A stretch of 64,000 nt of DNA from Wallemia ichthyophaga EXF-994. Taxonomy: Eukaryota > Basidiomycota > Wallemiomycetes > Wallemiales > Wallemiaceae. Position 1 is the stretch's first letter. Every line of letters begins with the position of its first letter. Location: NCBI RefSeq assembly GCF_000400465.1, contig NW_008806274.1, forward strand, positions 682,001 to 746,000. The letters are read 5' to 3'. Under the pieces are notes generated by a model. It searched no databases and was not told the origin of the DNA. It saw nothing but the letters and a program-made list of their open reading frames with translations. A program made the translations under genes and the position numbers. Positions 9,614 to 19,528 of this stretch are shown here, one piece after another.

Positions 9614-10820
9614 TCAATGGTCATCCTCGTCAAATCCAGGACAGTTTTCATTCATGTCTTGTTTTGACTGATATTTGCAGCCGCTGTGAGATGTTATTGT
9701 GAAGTATGATCCGAAAAATTACCTACTCACCACCAAAAGCAGTAGGAGTGCACTTCTCTGGCGTATTCTTGGGTGAATCTCAATCTGACAATAGGCTGAG
9801 TTTGTTAGCTTGATTGATGTGGACAATTTCACCTCACATCCAGCTTTATAAAGTCTTTGCATTGCTGAACCACCTCCGGATCTACGTCGCTAATGTTTTC
9901 GACACTGTTATCGTTCACGTCTTCATCAATGTCCTCATTGCGCAGTTTATCATGCTGCATCTGCTCCTTCAGTTGTTTGGCTAGTGACTCGTTGTTGTAG
10001 GTATGCTGGACCGGCTGTACATCTTCCGAGAGAATGAAAGGTGGATAGGTGTCTACGTCGTATGGATTGATCCAAAACACGTTGAACTAGTGAGCATGAG
10101 CGTGAGAGGTGAGATGTGAGTATAACAATCGTACAATCACACACACCTTAATCTCTAAATCCTCGTCTGCATTCTTGATTGTAGTTCTCAGTTGTCTCAG
10201 CACGCCTTCTGATTTACGTGCGTTAGCTTCGAATGTCTTGCGGACTCTGAAATCCTGCTGGTTCTCCATAAGCGCGCTGCTAGCTGCAGCTGCCTCGGAA
10301 ATCTGCTTTGATGACACCACCCTCTGCACCCCAATACCCGATCTGCCGTCCAAGAAGTAAGGTTTAACGGGTTCTACGTGAGCTTTTTTCTGTGGGTGAG
10401 TGTGTTCTCCCGCGTGCTCAGGCCCATTCTCAGACTCATTCCCAACCTCATCAACGACATCATGCTCCCGTTTACCCAGTGATTGACCAGGCTTAAAGCC
10501 CATTTTGATCATCATGTTTAGCGCCTTGTTCGAACTATCCCCTTCTTCACCCGCCTCTTTGATTATATTCCGTTCGAGACCTTCCTCTATGGTTTCACGC
10601 TCGCGTTGCTTTTTCGACACGATGCGCCCGGCCATGTTCTTATCCTCGCTCTGCTTGAGCGCCTGTAGACGCATTTCGCCATACGTTTGGTCCTTGCCCT
10701 TTCCATCCTTCTTCTCGAGCTCTGCTGCCTGGGTGAGGAAAGCGTCATCCATGAAATCGACCTCGTCGTCACCTGCAAGCTGGTTAGGGTGGGTGGAGTG
10801 AATAGAGAACACCTGCTCAT
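9614..10820 (-). CDS. GPATCH11: GPATCH11-like G-patch and DUF4187 protein
   Basis: Proposed exons 10817-10820, 10147-10772, 9833-10086, 9731-9784, 9614-9683. The second to fifth exons are secure. The G-patch lies near residues 75-100 (LNMMIKMGFKPGQSLGK, later DGRSGIGV). The C-terminus is the DUF4187 zinc motif, YCFWCGCKYQSKQDMNENCPG. The family (animal GPATCH11/CENP-Y) is thought to bind and stimulate an RNA helicase. The start is odd: the only fit to the family start MSDDEVDFMDDAFL is ATGA joined to GTGACGAC across a GC-AG intron (10773-10816); otherwise translation must begin at the inner Met of DFMDDAFL. The start codon is 72 bp from that of divergent FAF1. Confidence 0.85.
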
Positions 10821-10892
10821 GGTCGTTGTCGTCGTCGTTGTGGTGAAGAAAGCCGACTTACTCTCAACTCCCAACTCCCAACTCCTACGGCT

Positions 10893-11990
10893 ATGTCAGA
10901 TGACGAGGACTATCAGCAGGCGGCTCTGAAAGCCCTAGAAGCTCACCAGAAAGCTTTCGAGAATCAGTTCGCTCCTCCTCCCTCCAAGTCTGCGAGGGAA
11001 GACCAATCCAGCGACGATAGCCACGATAGCGACAATAGCGATGATGGCAAGAGCAGCGACGACAACAACGACAACGACGATGGCAGCATACAGAGTTTCG
11101 ACAGTGACGACGATATCATCGGCTCGGATACCGCCGCTCAAGTCGACGATCTGTTTAATGTCGGAAAGCGTAAGTCAGCACTATGCCCACAGTCACACTC
11201 ACTCACACCTGCCAGTGAAAGGAAAAGGCAAGCAGAAAGAGGATAGCGCACCACGCAACGCTCCAAATGAGCCGCAGGTCGTGGTTTTCGGTGAGCAGGC
11301 TGGCGCGTCTGCACCTTCCACCCGAGACAGGGACAGCAAGAGGGCGCAGAAAGCATTCATGGTGAGCGTGTCTGTCTGCACTCTCGAGTACTCCCCCCTG
11401 ACCCTCCAACGCAGTCTTCGAAGGTTAACAAAGTCCAGCAAGGTCCTTCCGAAGGCACAAAAAGCAAGCAGCGCAAACCATCTCAAATGAGCGACGCAGA
11501 TAGATCCAATATAGAGAATGATAAAGAATTAGAACAGCTCCTGCACTCGCAACTCTTCACTGCGCGTGAAAACACAAAAAACATGAAAGCTGGCGATAAG
11601 ATGAGGATGTATGAAGGCCGTTTGCTTGAAATAGCAGGTAAAGCAGATGTCGGACGTGGCGCTGCCAAGTTGAAGAAAGCGGAGCATAAGAAAGCATCTG
11701 GTGTCGTGCGTACCGGCTTAGAGAAACATGATAAGGAGATGAAGGTGAATGAACTCCAGCACGCTAAGGATCTAGGCGTCTACGACAAATCTCTCAAGCA
11801 TCTCTACGAAGGCGCTGAAGGAAAATCCAAAGCTACGAAACGGTCTTTCGGTAGTCTCAACGCTGATCGCGATAATAAGAGACAAAAGGGTCTGAGTATG
11901 GGTGTTGGTAAATTCAAGAATGGCATGCTGTCTATATCTAAAGCTGAGATCGATTCCGTCAATTCCCAACCGAAAAGGAGGGGTAAGTAG
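10893..11990 (+). CDS. FAF1: FAF1-like pre-rRNA processing factor (DUF4602)
   Basis: Three exons: 10893-11169, 11216-11361, 11415-11990; 332 aa. The N-terminal third is an acidic Ser/Asp-rich region. The C-terminus has the family signature MGVGKFKNGMLSISKAEI, found in yeast Faf1 and human C1orf131, which act in 40S subunit maturation within the small-subunit processome. The central part is Lys/Glu-rich and helical. A direct triplication of a 7-bp unit (caactcc) lies in the 72-bp space shared with the GPATCH11-like gene. Confidence 0.85.
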
Positions 11991-12280
11991 TGTGATATTA
12001 CGGATTTTTATATTGTATTGACTTATTAATCGTAATTTTTATTATAAGGTGTTTCTGGGGCGTTCTGACGGGGATCTTGAGGTGTTTTGAGAAGCGACGA
12101 TATACATTACGTTGTAACTCAGTATTTATGGAGCGCTATATAGAGTGAAAAAACAGAGCCATAAGTAGAGATAAATTAGACTCAAATACGTCCCACATAT
12201 ACATTTATCTTTGTTAAATTTGAATTGTTTGATAGACGTTACAACAAAACATAGAAGAATCATCGAGCAATAGCCCAACG
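11991..12280. other. AT-rich intergenic spacer
   Basis: 290 bp between the FAF1 stop and tRNA-Leu. No ORF, tRNA or repeat seen. Confidence 0.5.
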
Positions 12281-12372
12281 GCACGCATCGGATAGTGGTA
12301 TTCCGTCACGTTCAGGCTTCTAAGTACATCGTGATGCCTCAGGCGTCCTGGGTTCGAATCCCAGTGCGTGCA
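12281..12372 (+). tRNA. tRNA-Leu(CAG) with 12-nt intron
   Basis: Acceptor stem GCACGCA pairs with TGCGTGC, followed by discriminator A as in leucine tRNAs. The D-arm is GGA-loop-TCC with the GG pair. The anticodon stem TCACG/CGTGA is perfect and the loop TTCAGG gives CAG. A 13-nt class II variable arm (GCC-TCA-GGC stem) precedes the T-arm CTGGG-TTCGAAT-CCCAG. The intron is 12317-12328, after nucleotide 37. A competing fold would place TCT (Arg) as anticodon, but that stem pairs less well and leaves the variable arm unexplained. Confidence 0.75.
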
Positions 12373-12934
12373 AAAACTTTTGTTTTTGACGACTCTGATA
12401 TTAACCCTAATAATCTCATCTTTTGTCGGACTTATTTGTTGTTGTCTTTACATGAATCATTTTAATCATTATGTATAAACAGACCGATGTAGGGAGGAAT
12501 GCTGCTTCTGATTCGTGTCTTAGTTGATGTCATTCGAATATTGAAAGATGTTTATGAAACGTAAATGCAACGACGACTGGTTTATTTATTTTTAAGTGTA
12601 AATTTTGAGTGATGTTATGTTTATTATTTTGAGTGGCAACTTAGCTTTCATTTACTCCTGGTACATCATATAGCAGTTAGCTAGAGTGATTAAGCAGCAG
12701 AAGCAACCATAAATCCATTCTAAATCACTTTTGAATTGCACTCAAACTGTTTATAAAGAATATTCGATAAAAATATATTGTTTTCTTTTCCTAAAAGGGA
12801 AGGTTTTTCGAAAATCAAGACCAACATTTCCTATCCCAAATTCGGGCTATGGATGCTTTAAAGTAGATTCTAGGTTGATCCCTAACCGTGAACATATCTC
12901 GAATCTAACCATAAACCACTACATCAGTGCAATA
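12373..12934. other. 562-bp intergenic region
   Basis: AT-rich. An open frame leads into the next gene from 12731 without an ATG of its own. No RNA gene, repeat or conserved coding signal seen. Confidence 0.5.
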
Positions 12935-13945
12935 ATGGTTCAAACAAGATCTAAGGGTAAATCTGCAGCCAAAAAAAGCAGCTCAGTCAGGACCAGAGCA
13001 GTCTCAAGGAAACCAAACGCCTCAATTCCGTCAAAGCGCAATTGCCCACCCCAATTCAGGCGTTTGGTTGATCCTCAATTCGCAGGCCCATCAACGCCCA
13101 CGTATAAACAGTCAAATACAAGTGACATGGCACCAGAGGAAATTGACATGCTACTTTATGACATAAAGCCGAACTTCGATCACATTCGCAAAACTATGGG
13201 TTTAGTGAGTGGTGAAGTAAAATCTTGACTCCTGACTGAACCCCCATCCCAGCACAAAGCGAACTTCACCCTCAAAGTATTAATGTGAGAGGTTAACATA
13301 TATCTCGAACATAAATCCTAACACCATCACAGGCTTACCACCATTCCTGACTCGGGTATTCGATTCTGTTGCCATGAGAAACACGGTTTCGTAATTTACG
13401 ACAAGAAGCTAGTGAGAAACCTTAGATGACTTTGAATGTTCTAACTTCAACCAGCTCGTCCCGATGCTGGAAATATATGCCCGTCTGAGCTCAAAAATTT
13501 CAGCATGCCTAAACTCATTTATGAGAAGTAGTCAGAGTAACTTCACTGTCAAATGTCAGTGTCCGAACATGGTTGATCAGAATTCTTTGTGCCTAAGTAA
13601 ACGCATGCTGTTTTACAAGTTCCGCCAACCCTTCAATGGCAATTACAATGTAAGATTTTATGGCGCTTTTGCAGGTGTGAGTCAGCTGACATCTAGATTT
13701 AGGACTTCTTCGAACAGGACCTAGTAAGAAGTGCTGTTGAGGAAAGAAATAGCATAAAGCCGGCATCATGGATTTTTAAGGAAGCGTATAAGGACATTGC
13801 GAAGAAGCAAGGTTTTGTCTTTGAAATGAAAAGTGAAGACGAGACTAGTAGTACTAGCAGCGACGAAATTATTCCAAAGCGTAAGATATCCGCAAACTTT
13901 CCAATTGGAACATCGCAGATAATGTTGAAGTTATACAAGGTTTAG
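12935..13945 (+). CDS. orphan protein, 272 aa, five exons
   Basis: Exons 12935-13204, 13253-13284, 13333-13411, 13455-13649, 13703-13945; every junction is GT-AG and the chain stays in frame to a stop at 13943. The protein begins with a basic Ser/Lys/Arg-rich tail (MVQTRSKGKSAAKKSSSVR), has a compact middle with several Cys/His (FCCHEKHGFVIYDKK; VKCQCPNMVDQ), and ends with SDEIIPKRKISANFP. I recognise no family. A DNA- or chromatin-associated role is only a guess from the basic start and the PKRK patch. It sits between a tRNA-Leu and a tRNA-Asn flanked by a retrotransposon relic, a typical place for fast-evolving genes. Confidence 0.6.
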
Positions 13946-14563
13946 TGCAAATTGGTGAAAAGAATCAGCAGCGAATTTTGTGAGGCTTAGCAAGACCTCA
14001 TCGAGGTAGTGTGAAGGTTGGTGAATGCGTTGAAACGGCGCTCAAAGAGCAATTTATTACATATGGCTATATAATATATAATATATTACTTCTGTAACAT
14101 TTCTTATTCTTATTCCATGTTAAATACGTGCTTTTTATTTAGTAATGTTGATTGTAGCAGCGATTAAGGACAAATCTCGAAAGAAACTTTTGCTTGAAGT
14201 GAGCTTCAGTGTAATCCATCAAAATGGAAGTTGTGAATTCTCTAGTTCTTACATGCAAGTTCGAGGACAGCTGGCAAAATATCGTCCTAAACGTCACATA
14301 TTGATCCCGAATTTGATTGAAAAAGTCAAGTCGTAGGTTAAGAAAGTGAAGCATTCTGCATCTTTTTTGAACCAATAGTTTACGAGCAATTATAGAACTT
14401 ACTAGGCGGGAAATATCGCAGGCCTGGCAATAACCTTAATATATCTGATGCGTAACGCAAAACCATTTGATGTCCTTTAAACAGCAGAGTCTGATGCGAA
14501 CAGAGAATACGCTCTGAACAACGTTAAAAACTATCACTTCGATTTGTTGGAGGAAAAAAGTAA
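13946..14563. other. 618-bp intergenic region
   Basis: Contains a 63-codon ORF from ATG 14145 to 14336 with no recognisable motif. No tRNA, repeat or spliced gene could be built. I leave it unannotated. Confidence 0.4.
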
Positions 14564-14637
14564 CTCTCCGAGGTGGGCTCGAACCACCAACCTCCCGATT
14601 AACAGTCGGACGCGCTAGCCAATTGCGCCATCGGAGA
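14564..14637 (-). tRNA. tRNA-Asn(GTT)
   Basis: On the minus strand: acceptor stem TCTCCGA with TCGGAGA, discriminator G, D-arm GCGC-loop-GCGC, anticodon loop CTGTTAA (GTT), T-arm GGTGG-TTCGAGC-CCACC. It is 74 nt long with no intron. Confidence 0.95.
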
Positions 14638-14769
14638 TGTTTTTGAATGATTCTGGCTAAATATAATATTAAGAAATTCTAGATGAAATCTTAATAAAAA
14701 GTAAAAACTCATTTTCGTCCCACGACTAAATATTACCGTTACCGCTTCCGACTGATTGATTTACCTTAA

Positions 14770-14964
14770 TGCAGTGCGTGTGGCTCAGAGGACACCATCT
14801 CACATAGAATCTTCCTCTGCAAAAGACATATAATGTCCAGAATCACATTGAGAAGAAAGATTACCAACATCAATATTCAGTTCGAATTAGGTCCAATACT
14901 CAGAAACGCACACTCTCTACAAGTCCTTTGCGAGTTCTTCAAACCGCAATTGACTACATACTAA
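14770..14964 (+). mobile_element. relic of a retrotransposon reverse transcriptase C-terminus (zf-RVT type)
   Basis: Right after an in-frame TAA the frame reads CSACGSEDTISHRIFLCKRH and continues as a basic helical tail to a TAA at 14962. The spacing C-x2-C-x7-H-x4-C is the zinc-binding motif that follows the RNase H region in many non-LTR retrotransposon polymerases, and the G-x-E-x-x-x-H core fits. Only about 64 codons remain; the upstream catalytic parts are absent and the DNA before it has stops in all frames. It is therefore a dead 3' fragment. It lies 133 bp beyond the tRNA-Asn 5' end, a common insertion neighbourhood. Family assignment is by motif only. Confidence 0.55.
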
Positions 14965-15269
14965 AGATACTCCGCTGGTACAAAATAATTAAGAACCACT
15001 AACAATATATAATTTACGACGCTAGTCAAGAAACGCTTCCAGTAAGTTCAGCACTCCCTTTGACTCCTCATGCTTTAAGAAGTATTATTGGTAAACGCAG
15101 TTTAAACAATTTATCGTCTAAACAATGTATTCAGATTTCATCATCATCATCATAAAATTATTTTTGAGGATGCAATAAAAGAAAATCTTTACACTGATGG
15201 TCTTCAAGAGCTCTTCATCAGACAACGTAAATACAAAACACGTGCATACTGTGGAAAGAGTCCTCCTAG

Positions 15270-15277
15270 TGACGTCA
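15270..15277. promoter_or_regulatory. palindromic CRE (TGACGTCA)
   Basis: A perfect 8-bp TGACGTCA lies 85 bp upstream of the aldo-keto reductase start codon. In fungi this is the binding site of ATF/CREB bZIP factors (Atf1, Sko1) that drive osmotic and oxidative stress genes. Function here is inferred from position. Confidence 0.55.
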
Positions 15278-15361
15278 TAGGTGAAATTCATTCATGATGC
15301 AATTTGAAAGCCATTGGAGTGAGAAACCTAGCTCTCTACAACTCACACAATCACCAACATT

Positions 15362-16192
15362 ATGGCAAAACTAACTCCTTCATCAACTATCAAGCTGAAT
15401 AATGGTGCTCAGCATCCCGTTATCGGACTAGGGACATATTTACTCAAAGACAGTGCATCTATAGCACAAGCGATAAACACAGGCTACAAGGCACTAGATA
15501 CGGCCTGCTTTTACCACAATCACAAGGAATTTGGCAAAGGAGTGCGTGATTCTGGAGTACCACGTGAGAGTCTATACCTCATTTCCAAAGTAGATCCATG
15601 GACTGGGACAGTGCGCAATGCACGACAATCTATCCTGCAGTCGCTACAAGATGCGCAGGTCGGCTATTGGGACCTAGTTTTGGTCCACTCGCCAAGCGGC
15701 GGGAAGAGTGTGAGAATGGGTGCGTATCAGGAGCTTTCGACATTAGTGGAAGAGGGCAAAATACGCTCATTGGGAGTGTCAAATTATGGAGTTAAACACA
15801 TCGAGGAGTTGCTCAACTCGAAACCTAAATACACACCGGTGGTTAATCAGGTAGAGGTCCACACTATGCATTCTAACAGTGAGGTCGTGGAGTGGTGTAA
15901 GAAGCAGGGTATCCTCGTACAGGCTTACTGTCCACTAGCGAGATGTAGGTCGTTGAAAGATGAGAGGATTGGGAGCGTCGCTGAGAAGCACGGCGCTACG
16001 AATGCACAAGTGATGCTGGCGTGGTTGATCGGTAGGGGTTTGGTGCCCCTGCCAAAATCAGGCAACAAAGAAAGACAACAAGACAATTTACAGAGCTTAA
16101 AAGTGGAATTAAGCGATGAGGATAATGCGCTACTAAACGGCTTAGACATGGAAATGGACGTAGATGGGCAATTTATGATACAAAGTATGTGA
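15362..16192 (+). CDS. aldo-keto reductase
   Basis: Intronless, 276 aa, the full length of small fungal aldo-keto reductases. The catalytic tetrad can be placed: Asp46 (ALDTACFYHN), Tyr51, Lys76 (YLISK) and His109 (LVLVHSP). The NADPH-binding C-terminal part LVPLPKSGNKERQQDN is present. The enzyme would reduce aldehydes or ketones with NADPH in the cytosol; the substrate cannot be told. The fungal GCY1/YPR1 type is the closest in layout. The stop is 38 bp from the stop of the convergent Pho80-like gene. Lack of introns contrasts with neighbours and could reflect transfer or retroposition. A CRE upstream suggests stress control. Confidence 0.93.
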   Translation: MAKLTPSSTIKLNNGAQHPVIGLGTYLLKDSASIAQAINTGYKALDTACFYHNHKEFGKGVRDSGVPRESLYLISKVDPWTGTVRNARQSILQSLQDAQVGYWDLVLVHSPSGGKSVRMGAYQELSTLVEEGKIRSLGVSNYGVKHIEELLNSKPKYTPVVNQVEVHTMHSNSEVVEWCKKQGILVQAYCPLARCRSLKDERIGSVAEKHGATNAQVMLAWLIGRGLVPLPKSGNKERQQDNLQSLKVELSDEDNALLNGLDMEMDVDGQFMIQSM

Positions 16193-16230
16193 CAAACGAT
16201 GCAAATAGGTATAAAGTAAAATTATCAGAG

Positions 16231-16915
16231 TCAGTCTATAGATGTCTCAAGTAGCTTTTTCGTGTAAGAGTCTAATTCGGATTGATTGATGACGAGATTA
16301 AAGTCGTTGAGGAGGAGGAAGTGTAGTTCTAGTTGATTGAGTTCAGAGAGCGGGAGACCACCGACCTGTGTTATGAGTGAGTGAGTGTATGATCAAGAGA
16401 AGGATACCCACCTTTGCATACCTCGAGTTGGTGTAAAATATGTCAGAGAAGAATTTGGAGGACACGGTGATCCCAGCAATAATCAGCCTGTGGATATTGT
16501 AGCTGTTGATTGTGAAAAGAGAAGACAGCAATTTCATTCTATCAAAGTATATGATGAGGCTGATAAATACTTCATTCGTAGAAGGGCAGTACCTGAGTAT
16601 TCTAACGAGGTAATTATGTATGCTGATCGAAGGAATGGATTTTGCTTGGAAGAGTTGGAGAGTGGACGGATTGTTGAGTGAGGAAGAGCATGCTTGGGTG
16701 TGTGGGTGGTGGTGTTGTGTTTGTGTTTGTACTGGTGGCTGTGGTTGCTCCTGCTGAGCCTGCCCCCGCTGTCCCCGCTGTTGTCCCCGCTGAGGCTGAA
16801 ATTGAGAGTGAAAACCCCGCTCATCTTCCTGTTCCTCATCCAGTACCTGATCGCCAATGCCATTTAAAATGAATTTCGAAATGAATAAAATCAAATTATT
16901 GGTGTCCATATCCAT
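16231..16915 (-). CDS. PHO80: Pho80-type (PCL) cyclin
   Basis: Two exons, 16412-16915 and 16231-16365; 212 aa. After a Gln/Pro/His-rich insert the cyclin box reads SISIHNYLVRILRYCPSTN, IIYFDRM, then SYNIHRLIIAGITVSSKFF and NSRYAKVGGLPLSELNQLE, the standard Pho80/Pcl6-7 series. Such cyclins partner Pho85-type CDKs in phosphate or nutrient signalling. I take ATG 16915 (MDMDTNNLILFI) since the segment aligns with the Pho80 start of the domain. The open frame continues upstream with plausible sequence (VFEFASLLPLSPS) but without an ATG, so an upstream exon is possible. Confidence 0.88.
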
Positions 16916-16997
16916 CGTAACGACGTTGAGTGAGGGACTCAAAGGGAGCAAACTCGCAAACTCGAATACGCGGTGAAATAGGAAATCGAGTAAATGA

Positions 16998-18485
16998 ATG
17001 AATTTTAAAAATTTATTCTATTTGAAGGGTGAGATATTATTGGAGATATGCGTACCCAGCTCTAATCAAATCCAACTAGACAAATCTCCATCGGCGTTGC
17101 AGACTAAATTATATTTCTATAGCGTGATTAATAATCTTAGCAATATCAGGACACCCTTACACGCGTTACAAGCCATAAATCACAATCATCTCAACAACTT
17201 TGAACGAAGAAGACTGTTCAAGGCGTCTACCAAGCTTAGACCTATAAACTCGCACTGTATTCAACTAAGTACAAAGCTATATAACAATTTAGAGAACCCC
17301 AATAGAAAGGATTTAAACGATTTGATTACTCAGAGAAGCTTTGGGTGTGTTGATCACCCTGTTGACCTCTTTGATAACTCTTCACCGAGTAATTTGATTG
17401 AATTGCTTAAATTGGCTGAAAAGTTACCCAATAAGACACTCTACAATCAAGTATACGCAAAGTTACAACACTTGGGCTTGGAATTTGATTATAACGTCGT
17501 CGTCATACACTTGTTTCACTCTTCAAACAAGTTTGGCTACTTAAATAGGTTATTTAAGCATATAAACTATGCTCACTACGATGATGGTCAACTACGGCAC
17601 ATATTGTTCAAGCTTATTTCCTTATTACTTGATGGTCAGTTGTCTTCTCACGGCAACAACCTCTATGACGCTATAGCTTTACTTGATGAGTGGAATAGAG
17701 CTTTCTTTGGCTTATTAGGTGTGACGAAGAACACTACCCATCCCATTTTCTCTCTTTCCAATTACAACGGCCTCCCTCAACTCAACAGACCACTCGCCCC
17801 TGCTTACCTCGTTATTATGCAAAGAGCAGCTCAATTAGGTTATCTTTCCTTATGTTTCGAAATGTTGCACCATCTAGTAGACCAGAACGCCCTAATAGAC
17901 AAGTTGGCTAGTGAGGAGAGTGAAAGATCGCGAATGCGAGCCCGCCTGTCCACGTTCCAACCGCTCGCTGTACCCCTCAATACCTACATCACCCTCTATC
18001 AAGCATGCAAGACTACGACTGACCAAACTATTGACCAGCGGCGGCATCTTCTCCAGCAGTTGCACACATACTTCATCGCCCAGCCCTCGTTCGCAGTCAT
18101 AAAAGGGCGCGATACCGTGCTCCTCCACACCAAGTCGGCTGCGGCACCGTCTCCAAATCAAGTCCTACTCATTTTGTCCACCTTTCTCACCGTCACTGAG
18201 GACATCGGCAAAGTGCTGCGCGTGTGGCAGGAGCTGCGCGTCAAGTTCCGCAAGTGCAGTGGGTGGAATAGAGTGGAGCGATTCAGTGCCATCAGGAAGG
18301 TCATTTTCGACTGCAGGGATGAGCTACAGAAGGAGAGTAAGAAAAGCAAAGATGGAATAGACAGTAAGGACAGCAAGGATAATGCTTGGAGTGATATTGA
18401 TCACGAGCAGGCTATACAAAGACGGAAACACCCGGAAATACCCAAAACACACCCACAACACATCACACCCAACCAACCAATATAA
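16998..18485 (+). CDS. helical-repeat protein, possibly mitochondrial PPR-like
   Basis: Single frame of 495 aa from ATG 16998. It is rich in Leu, Asn, Lys and His, with repeated amphipathic helices (LIELLKLAEKLPNKTLYNQ, then LFKHINYAHYDDGQLRHIL, RPLAPAYLVIMQRAAQLGY), which resembles fungal PPR-type RNA-binding proteins of mitochondria. The C-terminus is a charged low-complexity tail. There is no sharp motif. The first 40 residues may contain an unrecognised intron (GTGAGA at about 17027), so the N-terminus is uncertain. Divergent from the Pho80-like gene with 82 bp between. Confidence 0.6.
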   Translation: MNFKNLFYLKGEILLEICVPSSNQIQLDKSPSALQTKLYFYSVINNLSNIRTPLHALQAINHNHLNNFERRRLFKASTKLRPINSHCIQLSTKLYNNLENPNRKDLNDLITQRSFGCVDHPVDLFDNSSPSNLIELLKLAEKLPNKTLYNQVYAKLQHLGLEFDYNVVVIHLFHSSNKFGYLNRLFKHINYAHYDDGQLRHILFKLISLLLDGQLSSHGNNLYDAIALLDEWNRAFFGLLGVTKNTTHPIFSLSNYNGLPQLNRPLAPAYLVIMQRAAQLGYLSLCFEMLHHLVDQNALIDKLASEESERSRMRARLSTFQPLAVPLNTYITLYQACKTTTDQTIDQRRHLLQQLHTYFIAQPSFAVIKGRDTVLLHTKSAAAPSPNQVLLILSTFLTVTEDIGKVLRVWQELRVKFRKCSGWNRVERFSAIRKVIFDCRDELQKESKKSKDGIDSKDSKDNAWSDIDHEQAIQRRKHPEIPKTHPQHITPNQPI

Positions 18486-18634
18486 AAAGCAGCATTTACT
18501 AGACCATCCAAGTTAACTCCACCACGTGTATTTATACATGCTGTACCACTAATTTATATATTTTGCATCCATCCACAAAGCCCATAAGCGCGTATGTTAT
18601 CTCCGCTCCAACCACCACCACCCAAAAACGGAAA

Positions 18635-19528
18635 ATGAGCACGTATCTCAGCGTAAGGTCGCCCATGAAGAATCCCGCACATACATTCAAGCCGCGTCGG
18701 GCGGTAGAAGGCACGAAGCAGTTCCAGGTGTGTCTGGAGTAATAGTGAGGCAATAGCGACGACACTCACACCGACACGCAACAGCTCAAGAAATACGCAG
18801 AGGCTACGCTCGGTTCCGGAAATCTCCGAGAGGCCGTCAAGCTCCCTTCTGGCGAAGACAGCGATGAGTGGATAGCAGTGCACTCTGTCGATTTCTTCAA
18901 CCACCTCAACATGCTGTATGGCTGTGTGAGCGATTTCTGCACAGTCAAGAATGTGAGGCATCTTTTTCTAGTCGTGGCGTTTTGCTCACTGCCCTACTCT
19001 ACACTTCAGTGTCCTATCATGTCCGCGGGTCCGCGCTACGAATACCAGTGGGCTCAGCCTAGCTATGGCGCTGGAGCTCAGACAGGCGCACCTAAACGCC
19101 TCACTCGTCTCTCTGCTCCGGAGTACGTCGATAATTTGCTCGGTTGGATCCAGAGCATCATCGATCACGAAGCCTACTTCCCTTCGAAGCTCGGCGTGCC
19201 TTTCCCTCGTAACTTCTCGAGCGTTGCGAAGGATGTTTTCAGGAGGCTTTTCAGAGTCTATGCGCATATATACAACTCTCACTTTGAAATTATGGTCGCT
19301 CTGGGGATTGAAGGTGTGTTTGAGTATCCTAGATAGAGGGAGCGCTGACGCGTGGTATATACTAGCCCACCTCAATACCAACTATAGACATTTTCTGCTA
19401 TTCATTAATGAGGTAAGCGCGTGGTTTCGCATGTGTCTCACTTAAACTCACTCCCACTCCAGTTCAGACTCGTAGACGCAAAAGAGCTCGCCCCGCTGGC
19501 TGACTTTAACCAGTCTATTCTTAAGTAG
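18635..19528 (+). CDS. MOB1: MOB1 kinase activator
   Basis: Exons 18635-18727, 18785-18952, 19010-19313, 19366-19412, 19463-19528; 225 aa. Family landmarks in order: THTFKPRRAVEGTKQ-like start, LKKYAEATLGSGNLREAV, EWIAVHSVDFFNHLNMLYG, zinc ligands FCT..NCPIMSAG, YVDNLLGWIQ, RLFRVYAHIYNSHF with the His pair, AHLNTNYRHFLLF, and KELAPLADF. Mob1 activates Dbf2/Sid2-type NDR kinases in mitotic exit and septation, the same network as the Byr4-like protein at the left edge. The stop TAG at 19526 overlaps a GT donor; splicing it to 19578 would give a slightly different tail (see findings). Confidence 0.93.

Noticed and set aside
14145-14336. 63-codon ORF near tRNA-Asn
   Set aside because: No motif, no neighbours to splice with, length within chance.
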